64,000 nt of DNA from Pectobacterium carotovorum. GTDB taxonomy: Bacteria > Pseudomonadota > Gammaproteobacteria > Enterobacterales > Enterobacteriaceae. The notes under the pieces are model-generated. The model saw only the letters and a program-made list of their open reading frames with translations. It was not told where the DNA came from and made no database searches. The stretch lies in the NCBI RefSeq assembly GCF_033898505.1, contig NZ_JAXAFK010000002.1, positions 496,001 to 560,000 of the forward strand. The letters run 5' to 3'. Positions 1-9,208 of the stretch are shown piece by piece. The position numbers and the translations under genes were made by a program. Positions within the stretch are counted from its first letter, which is position 1, and the number at the start of each line of letters is the position of its first letter.

Positions 1-2
1 GC

Positions 3-371
3 GCGCGTGACCGCAGTTTTGCCGATGTGCAGAACGCGCTGGGCGCGGTGTATCAGGCTGCCGGACTGGATGTACTGCCGGATAACGTGAGCGATGTCAG
101 CCTGGCGGCGCTGAGCAGCTCGATTGCCCGCACCACGGGTAACCTTGAGAAAGGCGGCGTTGCGGTACCGCGTCTGTCCCTGTCAACACCGGCGACGTCG
201 GCCACCACGACCGCTTCTGCCGTCACCTCTTCCGCAACAGGTTCAGCTGTCTCTAAGCCCATCACGCCTGTGGCTGTAACGCCACCGGCTAACGCGGGGA
301 AACCCTACCGCGTCGTGAATACAGACATGTGGGATAACCTACAATCCCTACAGGCGGGAGGCTCGCGTTAA
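3..371 (+). CDS. C-terminal end of a TolC-like outer-membrane efflux protein (partial)
   Basis: The reading frame is open from the left edge and ends at 369-371, so only about 122 residues are present and the start lies outside the window. The first visible part (RSFADVQNALGAVYQAAGLD) resembles the end of the helical barrel of TolC-type outer-membrane factors. It is followed by a Pro/Ala/Ser/Thr-rich low-complexity tail. The stop overlaps the ATG of the next gene (TAATG), so it is translationally coupled to the adaptor genes downstream. That context supports an outer-membrane channel for the same export machine. The family call rests on a short segment and on context. Confidence 0.6.
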   Translation, partial: ARDRSFADVQNALGAVYQAAGLDVLPDNVSDVSLAALSSSIARTTGNLEKGGVAVPRLSLSTPATSATTTASAVTSSATGSAVSKPITPVAVTPPANAGKPYRVVNTDMWDNLQSLQAGGSR

Positions 372-1126
372 TGGCTTTCGGCATGATGCGTCCGCTGTTG
401 CTGGTGAGTGCGTTAAGTCTGCCCCTGTGGGGGCAGGCTGCGACGACGGGAGACATTCGCGTACAGCTTAGCGCGCAGCGCTATACCGTGTTATCCAGCG
501 AAATTGCCGGAAAAGTGACGGATATTGCGGTGAAAGAGGGGGAACACTTCAAGCAGGGCGATACGCTGGTGACGTTTGACTGCACCGTGCTGCGTGAAAA
601 GCTGAACTACTCAAACGCCGCAGAGAATGCCGCGCGTAAGAAGCTAGCGATTGCCGATCGACTGGATAAGCTCAATTCGATCAGCCTGTCGGATGTCGAT
701 CAGGCACGATCGTCGGTGTCGATGGCGCAGGCCGAAAGCGGCGTTAATCGCGCCATGCTGCAACGCTGTGTCATTAAAGCGCCGTTCTCCGGCCGCGTAA
801 CGGAAACCAAAGTGAAACGTTGGGAATCCGTGCCGGAAGGTAAAGAGCTGCTGGCGATTTATGATGACAGCGCGTTCGAGCTGGAAATGATTGTGCCGTC
901 GCGCTGGCTGGTGTGGTTAAAGCAAGGCAGCGCTTTTCAGGTTACGCTGGATGAAACCGGACTGAGCTATCCGGCGGAAATCAGCCGGCTTTCTTCGGCG
1001 ATCGATCCGGTTAGCCAATCGGTAAAAGTCTTTGGTCGCATTACCCAGTCTACTGCTGGATTACTGCCGGGCATGAGCGGTGTGGCGCAAATCGTGCCGC
1101 CTGATGCAGGCAGCGTGTCGCCATGA
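371..1126 (+). CDS. HlyD/RND-type periplasmic adaptor (membrane fusion protein)
   Basis: 251 residues. An N-terminal signal peptide (about residues 1-23, ending near WGQA) is followed by a biotinyl/lipoyl-like half-motif (SSEIAGKVTDIAVKEGEHFK), a short helical hairpin (about 75-125), the second lipoyl half (IKAPFSGRVTETKVKRWE) and a beta-barrel domain. This is a short version of the adaptor family that links an inner-membrane pump to a TolC channel. It starts at an ATG overlapping the upstream stop, with GGGAGG about 10 bases before it, and its own stop overlaps the next start (ATGA). The substrate cannot be read from the sequence. Confidence 0.85.
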   Translation: MAFGMMRPLLLVSALSLPLWGQAATTGDIRVQLSAQRYTVLSSEIAGKVTDIAVKEGEHFKQGDTLVTFDCTVLREKLNYSNAAENAARKKLAIADRLDKLNSISLSDVDQARSSVSMAQAESGVNRAMLQRCVIKAPFSGRVTETKVKRWESVPEGKELLAIYDDSAFELEMIVPSRWLVWLKQGSAFQVTLDETGLSYPAEISRLSSAIDPVSQSVKVFGRITQSTAGLLPGMSGVAQIVPPDAGSVSP

Positions 1127-2478
1127 CCGAACGGAACACGACAGCAGCACAAACTGAACAGGATACCCGGCTGGCGCTGCTGGCCGAGTTGTTGCAGCTG
1201 CAAAGCCGTGCCAGAGCGCGTGAAACGCTGGATGAACTGGCGTTTTTTATCGTCAACGAGACGCATAATTTAGTGAAGTATCGACAGGCGCTGCTGTGGG
1301 ACGGCGATAAACGGCGCTTGCAGGCGGCCTCCGGGCTGGTCTCTCTCGATCACAACGCGCCGTTTTGTACCGAATTTAGCCGCCTGTGCCGCCAGTGGCA
1401 GGAAGAGGGGCGTCAAACGCAGGCGCTGCAATGCCGCGAGCTGCCTGCCGATGACCAGATTTTGTGGCAGGAACATCTGCCGGAATTTTTACTCTGGCTG
1501 CCGCTGCGTTTACCGCAGGGCGATACGCCGCTGGTGCTGGTGTTAGCACGGGATAGCGCGTGGCTGCCTGCCGAGATCGTGCTGCTGGAAAAACTGGCAG
1601 ACGCCTACGCGCACGCCTGGTCGAGCCTGTGCAAAGTGCGCCGCCGCCCGTCGAAAACGCCGCCTGCCAGACGCCGTTTGATCGTTGCTGCGATCGTGGT
1701 GCTGGTGCTGATCTTATTGATTCCGGTTCGTCAGTCGGTGCTGGCGCCGGCGGAGATCGTCGCACATCGTCCGGTGATGGTGCGCGCCCCTGTGGCGGGC
1801 GTGGTGGATGACATACTGGTTCGCCCTAATCAGTCCGTCAGCGCTAATCAGTCGCTGGTGCGACTGGACGTGCGCGAACTGGAAAACCGGCTGGAATCGG
1901 CCCGACAGGCTTTTGCCACCGCCGATGCCCAGTATCGTCAGGCACAGCAGCAGGCGCTGTTCGATGCCAATAGCAAAGCCAGCCTGGCCGTGTTGCAAAG
2001 CCGCCGTGAGCAGGCGCAGAGTGACATGGATTTTCTGCAACGTCAGCAGGAACGCATGCAGCTCGTTTCCCCGCGCGACGGCGTGGCGATTTTTGATGAT
2101 AGCAACGACTGGATTGGGCGCTCGGTGGCGGTGGGGGAACGTATTATGATGATCGCCGATCCGCACGATGTTGAGCTGGAGATTCAGTTGCCCGCGGCGG
2201 ACGCGATCGCGTTGGAAAACGGCGCGGACGTGCGCCTGTTCCTCAATGTTGCGCCGAATTCGGCACAGGAAGCGCGACTTGAGCAGATCGGCTATCGCGC
2301 TGCGCCGACGCCGGATAATGTGATGGCCTATCGGCTTCGGGCGCGTTTTACGCAGGATGATCCGCAGCTGCGCGTGGGCCTGAAGGGGACCGCCAAGCTG
2401 TACGGGAAACGCACGGTGCTGTTCGTTTACCTGCTGCGTAAACCGTTGGCATCCCTGCGCGTCTGGCTGGGCGTCTGA
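1123..2478 (+). CDS. GAF-like domain fused to an HlyD-type adaptor, inner-membrane anchored
   Basis: 451 residues. The first about 170 residues look like a cytoplasmic GAF-like sensor domain. A basic stretch (RRRPSKTPPARRR) leads into one transmembrane helix (about 187-206), then a periplasmic adaptor with the first lipoyl half (VRAPVAGVVDDILVRPNQSV), a coiled-coil hairpin (about 250-315) and the second half (LVSPRDGVAIFDD). It is the second adaptor in an operon that also has an M50-HlyD fusion. The start overlaps the previous stop by 4 bases. A cytoplasmic domain on an adaptor suggests ligand- or state-gated assembly, which is an inference. Confidence 0.8.
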   Translation: MTERNTTAAQTEQDTRLALLAELLQLQSRARARETLDELAFFIVNETHNLVKYRQALLWDGDKRRLQAASGLVSLDHNAPFCTEFSRLCRQWQEEGRQTQALQCRELPADDQILWQEHLPEFLLWLPLRLPQGDTPLVLVLARDSAWLPAEIVLLEKLADAYAHAWSSLCKVRRRPSKTPPARRRLIVAAIVVLVLILLIPVRQSVLAPAEIVAHRPVMVRAPVAGVVDDILVRPNQSVSANQSLVRLDVRELENRLESARQAFATADAQYRQAQQQALFDANSKASLAVLQSRREQAQSDMDFLQRQQERMQLVSPRDGVAIFDDSNDWIGRSVAVGERIMMIADPHDVELEIQLPAADAIALENGADVRLFLNVAPNSAQEARLEQIGYRAAPTPDNVMAYRLRARFTQDDPQLRVGLKGTAKLYGKRTVLFVYLLRKPLASLRVWLGV

Positions 2479-2480
2479 CG

Positions 2481-4610
2481 ATGTCCGGAGGCGCGACGCC
2501 AGCCGCTGGGCTCAGCCCGCTACGCGATGAGCTGATCCTGCACGCCGGGCCGGCTAACCGCGACGGATCGCCCAGTTGGACGCTGGAAGATCCGCTGCGC
2601 GGTCTCTATTTTCGTATCGGCTGGGCAGAAATGGCGATGCTCTCGCGCTGGTCGATGGGGAACGCGGCGCAGATCGTGGCCGAGGTTAACCAGACTTCTG
2701 CACTGACGCTTGATGACAGTGATGTGCAGTATTTCAACCGCTTCCTACAGGCCAATAGCCTGACGCGTGTTTCCGGCGATGATGCGCTGGCACAATTTTC
2801 TCGTCAGGTGGAACAGTCGCGCGTTTCCATTTGGCGCAAGCTGTTGAAGAATTATCTGTTTTTTCGCATTCCCTTATGGCACCCCGATCGCTTTCTGGGC
2901 GCGACGCTGCCGTGGATCGAACCGTTTTTCAGCCGGACTTTCCTCAAACTGACGCTGCTGGTGGCCGTGCTGGGGCTCTTCCTCGCCGGACGCCAGTGGG
3001 AAACGTTCAAGCATACGTTTCTGCATTTCTTCACGCTGGAAGGCGCGGCGCTGGCGGGGCTAACGCTGTGCTTTACCAAAATTCTGCACGAGTTCGGCCA
3101 CGCCTACACCTGCAAACGTTTTGGTGCGCGGGTTGCCACGATGGGCGTCGCGTTTCTGGTGATGATGCCAGTGCTGTACACCGATACGTCCGGCTCGTGG
3201 AAGCTCACACGCCGGCGGCAGCGGATGGCGATTGGCGCGGCAGGCATGATGACCGAGCTGGTGCTGGCGGCGTGGGCGACGCTGGCATGGAGCTTCTTGC
3301 CGGACGGCATGCTGCGCAGCGCCGCGTTTATGCTGGCGACGACAACCTGGATTATGACGCTGGCGATTAACCTCAGCCCGCTGATGCGCTTCGACGGCTA
3401 TTTTCTGCTGTCCGATGGATTACAGATGCCGAACCTGCAAAACCGGGGCTTTGCTATCGGCCGTTGGCAGATGCGGGAATGGCTGTTTGGCTTAGGGGAT
3501 GCCCCGCCGGAGCACTTTCCGCGCTGGCTGCAACGCACGCTGGTGGGTTATGCCTTTGCGGTGTGGATATACCGTTTCTTCCTGTTTACTGGTATCGCGA
3601 TTCTGGTTTATCACATGGCGTTCAAGCTGCTGGGGATGCTGCTTTTCGCGATTGAAATCGGCTATTTCGTGGTGATGCCGGTAGTGAATGAAGTGCGCGA
3701 ATGGAGTAAACGTCGTAAGGATTACCGTATGAACCGTAATATGACGACAACGCTGGCCGTGAGCGCTGTGATTCTGCTCTTACTGATGCTTCCCTGGCAG
3801 CGCGGCGTGTACGCACCGGCACTGCTGCGGGCGGAACAGCAAAGCAGCCTGTATATGCCCGTACCGGCGATGATTCAGCGCATTGAGGTGCAGGTCGGTC
3901 AGCCTGTGCGCGCCGGACAGACGCTGTTTACGCTGTCGTCTGACGCACTGGCGCATGAGCGGCAGCAGTTGGAGCGACAAATCGCCACGCTGAACTGGCA
4001 AAGTACCTTTCAGGTATTCAACAAGGAAGCGGCTGGCGATCACCAGCGGGTGAAGCAGGAGCACGACGCGGCGCTGCAAAAGTTACAGGTCTTGCAGCGT
4101 CAGTCTGAACAACTGACGGTACGTGCGCCGATAGACGGCGTGGTGGCTGACATGACAACGCCGCTGGAACCTGGCGAGTGGCTGGGGCAGGGCGAATGGC
4201 TGGCGGTCGTCACCAAGCCAACCGGCGGGCTGGTGGAAGCGTTCGTGTCGGAAAAAGACTGGCAGCGGCTCCGCACGGGCGCAAAGGGGACGTTTTATTT
4301 ACAGGACGTGAGTCGCTCGTCGCTGCCGCTCACTATTGTGGAGATTGCCAGCACGGCAACCCGCGATCTGAATGCTGCGCCGGAACTGGCATCGATTTAT
4401 GGCGGCGATATTGCCACGTTGAGCGACGCACAGCGCAAGTTGCATCCTGAACAGGCCGTTTATCGCGTGTTGCTCAGTCTGCCTGACGATTATCGTGCTC
4501 AGCCGCAGGTGCTGCGCGGCACGGTGGTGATGGACGGTGAGGCGCAAAGCCTGTTGGTCCGCGGCTGGAAAGTTGTGTCCGCCGTACTGATTCGCGAGCT
4601 GTCATTCTGA
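2481..4610 (+). CDS. PqqD-like / M50 site-2 protease / HlyD fusion membrane protein
   Basis: 709 residues. Residues about 15-95 resemble a PqqD-like winged-helix domain. The central membrane part carries the M50 zinc motif HEFGH (within KILHEFGHAYTCKRFGARV) and the second metal-ligand region (NLSPLMRFDGYF), so the protease centre appears intact. After further transmembrane helices (to about residue 430), a periplasmic HlyD-like segment follows, with a coiled coil and a lipoyl half (VRAPIDGVVADM). It begins 2 bases after the preceding stop. Proteins of this build occur with paired adaptors in export operons that lack an ABC ATPase. Whether it cleaves a substrate or serves as the inner-membrane scaffold is unknown. 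Confidence 0.8.
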   Translation: MSGGATPAAGLSPLRDELILHAGPANRDGSPSWTLEDPLRGLYFRIGWAEMAMLSRWSMGNAAQIVAEVNQTSALTLDDSDVQYFNRFLQANSLTRVSGDDALAQFSRQVEQSRVSIWRKLLKNYLFFRIPLWHPDRFLGATLPWIEPFFSRTFLKLTLLVAVLGLFLAGRQWETFKHTFLHFFTLEGAALAGLTLCFTKILHEFGHAYTCKRFGARVATMGVAFLVMMPVLYTDTSGSWKLTRRRQRMAIGAAGMMTELVLAAWATLAWSFLPDGMLRSAAFMLATTTWIMTLAINLSPLMRFDGYFLLSDGLQMPNLQNRGFAIGRWQMREWLFGLGDAPPEHFPRWLQRTLVGYAFAVWIYRFFLFTGIAILVYHMAFKLLGMLLFAIEIGYFVVMPVVNEVREWSKRRKDYRMNRNMTTTLAVSAVILLLLMLPWQRGVYAPALLRAEQQSSLYMPVPAMIQRIEVQVGQPVRAGQTLFTLSSDALAHERQQLERQIATLNWQSTFQVFNKEAAGDHQRVKQEHDAALQKLQVLQRQSEQLTVRAPIDGVVADMTTPLEPGEWLGQGEWLAVVTKPTGGLVEAFVSEKDWQRLRTGAKGTFYLQDVSRSSLPLTIVEIASTATRDLNAAPELASIYGGDIATLSDAQRKLHPEQAVYRVLLSLPDDYRAQPQVLRGTVVMDGEAQSLLVRGWKVVSAVLIRELSF

Positions 4611-4654
4611 TCAGTTTTAATTTCTGCGATGTCGATCCTGACTTTCTTCCTGTC

Positions 4655-4683
4655 ATTGCCAGCTTCTTGTTTCTGCTGGCATT
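4655..4683 (+). terminator. Possible hairpin terminator after the export operon
   Basis: The inverted repeat TGCCAGC / GCTGGCA encloses an 11-base loop shortly after the M50 gene. No clear T-run follows, so termination is uncertain. Confidence 0.35.
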
Positions 4684-4768
4684 GACGTGAAGGAGGGCGC
4701 TTATCTCCTCGATTATGTTGTCCACACTACTGCTATATATTTCAAATAGCGGGAATTTTTTGATATCT

Positions 4769-4880
4769 CAGGCTACACCCAATGTTGGATATTAGGGGAA
4801 ACACGGTGATGAGGTTCCCGCAGGGATACCTCGCACCGTGGTAGCCCCGTGTATCTCGATATTGAAGCGGCAGTAGCCTG
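4769..4880. other. 112-base structured intergenic element upstream of rhiE
   Basis: The ends CAGGCTAC (4769-4776) and GTAGCCTG (4873-4880) are perfectly complementary. Inside, CACGGTG (4802-4808) pairs with CACCGTG (4834-4840), GAGGT with ACCTC, and TCCC with GGGA around a GCA loop. Flanking GGGG and CCCC blocks add to the stem. It lies about 55 bases before rhiE. It could be an RNA leader structure, a small RNA or a dispersed palindromic repeat. The rest of the 323-base gap before rhiE holds nothing else that I recognise. Confidence 0.55.
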
Positions 4881-4933
4881 AACGGATGCGATAAAAATTT
4901 CTGTCTAACCAATGGAACACAAGAGGGCTGACT

Positions 4934-6664
4934 GTGAAGCGATCTGTCTTGTTGTTGATAGGGGCCATGCTGGCTCCCTATAGCTATAGCGCGCAGGATA
5001 ATGCGGTGTCGTTATCCGTTTCTGGTTTGCATACCGTTCTGGATAACGGCTTGCTGAAAGTCGCTTTCGGGGAGGATGGCAGCGCGGTGAGCATGGTGAC
5101 GGGAGGCAAAAATATCGTCACCAACCTGTCCGGTGCAGCGCGCGACCCGAGTAAAACGCGCAGCGCTTATCTCGATTACTATGTTAACGATACTCATGTT
5201 AAGGGCGTCAAAGATTTTGTCCCTGATCGGATAGAGGTGCTGCGCAACGATCGAGATATAGCGCATGTCGCCTATATCGACGATCGGGACGGGCTGTTAC
5301 GGCTAGAATATCACCTGATCATGCGTCGCGGCGTTAGCGGTCTTTACAGCTATGTGGTGGCCGAGAATAGCGGCAGTCAGGATGTTAAAGTCAGTGAATT
5401 GCGTAACGTATACCGCTTCGATCCTGCTCGGTTAGACCATCTCTACAACGGCGAACGTCAGGGTAAACCGCTGCTCTACAGCCAGCTTGAAGCCTCGCCG
5501 AAGGTACAAGATGAAACCTGGCGGTTGCCGGATGGCAGCATTTATTCCAAATATGATTTCGCCGGTTATATGCGTGGCGCGCCTTTCTGGGGCGTTTTCG
5601 GTAATGGCGTGGGGGCGTGGTTGATTCACGGTAATCGGGAGTATTTCTCCGGCGATGCGCTCAAGCAGGATCTGCTGGTGCATCAGGATGCCATTATTCT
5701 GAACTATATGACGGGGGCGCATCTCGGCACACCGGATATGGTGGCAGCACCGGGCTGGAAAAAATTCTACGGTCCGTGGCTGCTGTATATCAATCAGGGC
5801 GATACTGAACAGATGCTGGCAGATGCCCGACGTCAGGCGCTGACAGAAGCCGTCAGTTGGCCGTACACATGGGTGGACGATTCCCGGTATGCGCGCGATC
5901 GCACACAGGTTAGCGGACGCGTTGCCAGCCAGCAGTCGGTAACCGTCGTGCTTTCATCGTCATTGGATGAACCGTTTGATGTGCAAACTCTCGGCTATTC
6001 GTATCAGGCAACCACGGATACTCAGGGAAATTTCACATTTCCCCATGTTCGTCCGGGTAATTACCATCTGACGGTATACGCCAGCAGCGGTACGCAACCA
6101 GGGATATTGGCAGAGCAAACGCTGTCCATTTCCGGCGATGAGCAGGCGCTGCCTGTGATTGCTCTGCCCAAAGCCGAATCGGTTGTCTGGGCGATTGGAC
6201 AGGCAAATCGGCAAGCGAGTGAATTCCGCTTTGGCGATGAGGCTCGTAACACCCGCTGGCAGCATGAGGTTCCGGCAAATCTGACGTTTGATATTGGCCA
6301 CAGCGATTATCAACGCGACTGGTATTATGCGCAGACCAAACCGGGAAAATGGGATATCCGTTTTGCTCTGCGGCCTGAGAAGGACACCTATTTCCTGAAT
6401 ATCGCACTGGCGGCAGCGAGCAACAGCGGCATGAGTGAGCCGACCCTGCCACAGCTGGCGGTAGCGGTAAACGGTAGCACGCTGGAGACGCTGACTTACG
6501 AAAACGATAAAGCCATTTATCGCGGCGCGCTACAGAGCGGTCGCTACCACATTGCCCGTATCCCCGTGTCATCCCGTTTCCTGAAAAACGGCAACAACAC
6601 AATCACACTGCAATTAAAAGGCGGCAGCGTGATGTACGACGTGGTGACCTTAAGCGAGGAGTAA
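4934..6664 (+). CDS. rhiE: Secreted rhamnogalacturonate lyase (PL4 family, RhiE type)
   Basis: 576 residues starting with a GTG-like/ATG signal peptide (KRSVLLLIGAMLAPYSYSA). It cleaves the rhamnose-galacturonate backbone of rhamnogalacturonan I in plant pectin by beta-elimination. The order fits PL4: a catalytic beta-sandwich domain (about 25-310), a fibronectin-like domain (about 315-400; TTDTQGNFTFPHVRPGNYHL) and a C-terminal carbohydrate-binding-like beta-sandwich (about 410-576; WDIRFALRP). Close to the length of Dickeya RhiE, which is exported by the Out type II system. A start at 4934 is supported by AAGAGGG just upstream. I saw no convincing KdgR operator directly before it. Confidence 0.9.
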   Translation: MKRSVLLLIGAMLAPYSYSAQDNAVSLSVSGLHTVLDNGLLKVAFGEDGSAVSMVTGGKNIVTNLSGAARDPSKTRSAYLDYYVNDTHVKGVKDFVPDRIEVLRNDRDIAHVAYIDDRDGLLRLEYHLIMRRGVSGLYSYVVAENSGSQDVKVSELRNVYRFDPARLDHLYNGERQGKPLLYSQLEASPKVQDETWRLPDGSIYSKYDFAGYMRGAPFWGVFGNGVGAWLIHGNREYFSGDALKQDLLVHQDAIILNYMTGAHLGTPDMVAAPGWKKFYGPWLLYINQGDTEQMLADARRQALTEAVSWPYTWVDDSRYARDRTQVSGRVASQQSVTVVLSSSLDEPFDVQTLGYSYQATTDTQGNFTFPHVRPGNYHLTVYASSGTQPGILAEQTLSISGDEQALPVIALPKAESVVWAIGQANRQASEFRFGDEARNTRWQHEVPANLTFDIGHSDYQRDWYYAQTKPGKWDIRFALRPEKDTYFLNIALAAASNSGMSEPTLPQLAVAVNGSTLETLTYENDKAIYRGALQSGRYHIARIPVSSRFLKNGNNTITLQLKGGSVMYDVVTLSEE

Positions 6665-6802
6665 AACCCGGTTGTGAAGTGTTGGCTAAATGGCACTGAT
6701 AGATCTATAAGACAATGATGCATTATTTTTAAATTATTTTAAATAACAATGCGTTGGTGTTTTTATTCCTTCGCGTAAAAAATTGCGCTGAGGTGGGTGG
6801 GG

Positions 6803-7012
6803 CTGCCGGGTGAACGGCAGGACGCCGTGAAAGTCAGTGCCGCGCCGGGAGCGCGTCATTGACGGCCCGAACAGCAGTCACGCACGCCGAAGGCATCGCG
6901 TAGCGACGCGATTAACGCGAAAAGCCAGGGGACATGGGGCGGCGGCGACTGAGCCGCTCCATGTCGGGCGCGTGCTGCAATGGCTACAGAAAGTAGCATT
7001 GGTTAGTGCGCA
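6803..7012. ncRNA. Candidate structured RNA or palindromic element, five successive hairpins
   Basis: A GC-rich block in otherwise AT-rich intergenic DNA between rhiE and actP. Hairpins: CTGCCG/CGGCAG (6803-6820); GTCAGTG/CATTGAC with an inner CGCGC/GCGCG (6833-6863); ATCGCGT/ACGCGAT around AGCG (6895-6912); a 13-base-pair arm with one G-U pair (6931-6965); and GCTAC/GTAGC extended by further pairs (6968-7012). The density of stable stems, with compensating G-U pairs, is hard to explain by chance. An open frame across it (6837-7220) has no ribosome site and no recognisable protein. No known RNA family could be assigned. Confidence 0.45.
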
Positions 7013-7075
7013 CGAAACCTTGCGTGCTACTAACAGAGATCTTTCCCCTGATTTATGGAGGATATTGAGCTTCAT

Positions 7076-7106
7076 AAAAGAACTGACCCGCGAATGCGGG
7101 CCAGTG
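7076..7106 (-). terminator. Rho-independent terminator of the acs-yjcH-actP operon
   Basis: On the minus strand, a hairpin CTGGCCCGC-ATTC-GCGGGTCAG is followed by TTCTTTT, about 10 bases after the actP stop. Confidence 0.75.
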
Positions 7107-7116
7107 AGAGGGAGGA

Positions 7117-8775
7117 TTAGTGGGAGCTGCCTTTTGATGCGCCGACGCCGGTTTGTGAACGGACAAACTGCGCATGGAAGCGAGCGCGTTCCTGCTGTCC
7201 GGCTTCGGAGCGATCGGTGATGGAGAAGAACCAGATACCGATAAACGCGACTAGCATGGAGAAGAGCGCTGGATAATCGTAAGGATAAATGGGGGTGGCG
7301 TGACCGAGGATTTTCACCCAGATAGTCGGCCCCAATATCATCAAAACGACAGCCGTCAACAGCCCTGCCCAGCCGCCAATCATCGCCCCGCGCGTGGTCA
7401 GTTTTGACCAGTACATCGAGATGATAATGATCGGGAAGTTACAGCTGGCAGCGATGGAGAAGGCCAGCCCGACCATGAAGGCGATATTCTGGTTCTCAAA
7501 CAGGATACCGAGCGAAATCGCCACGACACCCAGCACCAGCACGGTGATTTTCGAGACTTTCAGCTCATCACGCTCCGTCGCTTTCCCTTTCTTGATCACG
7601 TTAGAGTAGAGATCGTGGGATACGGCTGAAGCGCCTGCCAGCGTCAGACCTGCAACGACGGCCAGGATGGTGGCAAAGGCCACGGCGGAGATAAAGCCGA
7701 GGAAGAAGTCTCCGCCGACCGCATCGGCCAGATGCACCGCCGCCATGTTATTCCCACCGATGAGTGCGCCTGTCGCATCCTTAAACGCAGGATTAGCGCT
7801 GACCAGCAGGATGGCACCGAAGCCGATGATGAAGGTCAGGAAGTAGAAATAGCCCATGAACCCTGTGGCGTAGAACACGCTCTTCCGTGCTTCTTTCGCG
7901 TCGCTGACGGTGAAGAAGCGCATCAGAATATGCGGTAGACCAGCGGTACCGAACATCAAGCCTAACCCGAGGGACAGCGCCGAGATGGGGTCAGAAACCA
8001 GTCCTCCGGGGCTCATGATCGCTGCCCCTTTTGGGTGAACCGCCATCGCCTGCTTGAACAGCGCGTCAAAGCTGAACCCCACGGATTTCATGACCATGAC
8101 GGCCATGAAGGTGGCGCCGAATAGCAGCAGGACGGCTTTAATAATCTGTACCCATGTGGTGGCGAGCATGCCGCCAAACATCACGTACATCACCATCAGG
8201 ATACCGACCAGCACCACGGCCACATGGTAGTTGAGGCCGAACAGCAGCTCGATGAGTTTCCCCGCGCCCACCATCTGTGCGATGAGGTACAGGGCCACAA
8301 CCACCAGCGAGCCACAGGCGGAAAGGCTACGGATCGGGCGCTGTTGCAAACGGTAGGATGCGACGTCAGCAAAGGTATAACGCCCGAGGTTGCGCAGCCG
8401 CTCTGCGATTAGAAACAGAATAATGGGCCAGCCGACCAAAAAGCCGAGTGAGTAGATCAGGCCGTCGTAGCCGGAGGTATAGACCAGTGCAGAAATACCG
8501 AGGAAGGACGCGGCAGACATATAGTCGCCCGCAATCGCCAGCCCGTTTTGGAAACCGGTAATATTGCCGCCAGCCGTATAATAATCGCTTCGTGAACGGG
8601 TTTTCTTCGACGCCCAGTAGGTGATATACAGCGTACCGCCGACGAACAACAGAAACATCACGATGGCTTGAATATTCAACGGCTGGCGCTGAACATCCCC
8701 CGTGAGGGCATCCGCCGCCCACGCAAGCACCGGCAGCGTCAAAAGCCCGAACAGCATCATAAAGCGTATTTTCAT
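7117..8775 (-). CDS. actP: Cation/acetate symporter ActP
   Basis: 552 residues, matching the size of E. coli ActP. A sodium:solute symporter that takes up acetate and short relatives at low concentration. A signal-like first helix (ends WAADA) is followed by about 13 membrane helices. Family segments such as [20 protein letters not shown] (substrate and sodium site region) and [15 protein letters not shown] are present. It is the last gene of acs-yjcH-actP and its start overlaps the end of yjcH by 4 bases. This supports coupled synthesis with acetyl-CoA synthetase, which traps the imported acetate. Confidence 0.95.
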   Translation of the reverse strand: MKIRFMMLFGLLTLPVLAWAADALTGDVQRQPLNIQAIVMFLLFVGGTLYITYWASKKTRSRSDYYTAGGNITGFQNGLAIAGDYMSAASFLGISALVYTSGYDGLIYSLGFLVGWPIILFLIAERLRNLGRYTFADVASYRLQQRPIRSLSACGSLVVVALYLIAQMVGAGKLIELLFGLNYHVAVVLVGILMVMYVMFGGMLATTWVQIIKAVLLLFGATFMAVMVMKSVGFSFDALFKQAMAVHPKGAAIMSPGGLVSDPISALSLGLGLMFGTAGLPHILMRFFTVSDAKEARKSVFYATGFMGYFYFLTFIIGFGAILLVSANPAFKDATGALIGGNNMAAVHLADAVGGDFFLGFISAVAFATILAVVAGLTLAGASAVSHDLYSNVIKKGKATERDELKVSKITVLVLGVVAISLGILFENQNIAFMVGLAFSIAASCNFPIIIISMYWSKLTTRGAMIGGWAGLLTAVVLMILGPTIWVKILGHATPIYPYDYPALFSMLVAFIGIWFFSITDRSEAGQQERARFHAQFVRSQTGVGASKGSSH

Positions 8776-9083
8776 TGCTTTACCTCATCCAGTAACTGTT
8801 TGGTCAGACGATCGAATTCACCGTTGGCGCGGTACACATAAATGCCTGTCAGAATGAAGGAGATCGCAATCAATCCCACTCCAATCGGAATGCCGCGGGT
8901 AATGCTGGAACCTGGGCTGATAGGCGTTCCCAGCCAGCCAGGCGCAAAGGCGATGAGCAGGATAAAACCCACATAAAGCACCAGCATGATCAGCGAGAGA
9001 AAAACAGCGAAACGCTGCCGTTTGTTGACCAGTTCTCTGAATAAGGGGTTACTTTCAATCCGTTGATAAATGGCATCATTCAT
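8772..9083 (-). CDS. yjcH: Small inner-membrane protein YjcH (DUF485)
   Basis: 103 residues, counted from the ATG at 9083 ([20 protein letters not shown]), which is preceded by GGAG. A longer in-frame start exists but adds unrelated residues. Two membrane helices (about 25-47 and 57-80) separated by a loop are typical of DUF485. It always sits between acs and actP in enterobacteria and is thought to assist or modulate the acetate permease. Its exact function is not established. Confidence 0.9.
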   Translation of the reverse strand: MNDAIYQRIESNPLFRELVNKRQRFAVFLSLIMLVLYVGFILLIAFAPGWLGTPISPGSSITRGIPIGVGLIAISFILTGIYVYRANGEFDRLTKQLLDEVKQ

Positions 9084-9208
9084 CGTAAGTCTCCAGTAAT
9101 CTGTAGGGTTGAGTATTGCCGCGACGTCGCCGCCTGATTTATCGCCAGCCACATCCCCGCAAGCCACGTCATGGCTTACGGGAATGAAGAGAGCGGTGGG
9201 TCAGAGGG

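Noticed and set aside
4884..4902. KdgR operator before rhiE
   Set aside because: Only the right half TTTC fits; the left half has too many mismatches.
6837..7220. Open frame of 127 codons over the five-hairpin element
   Set aside because: No ribosome site, composition is that of structured GC-rich repeats, and its end runs into actP on the other strand.
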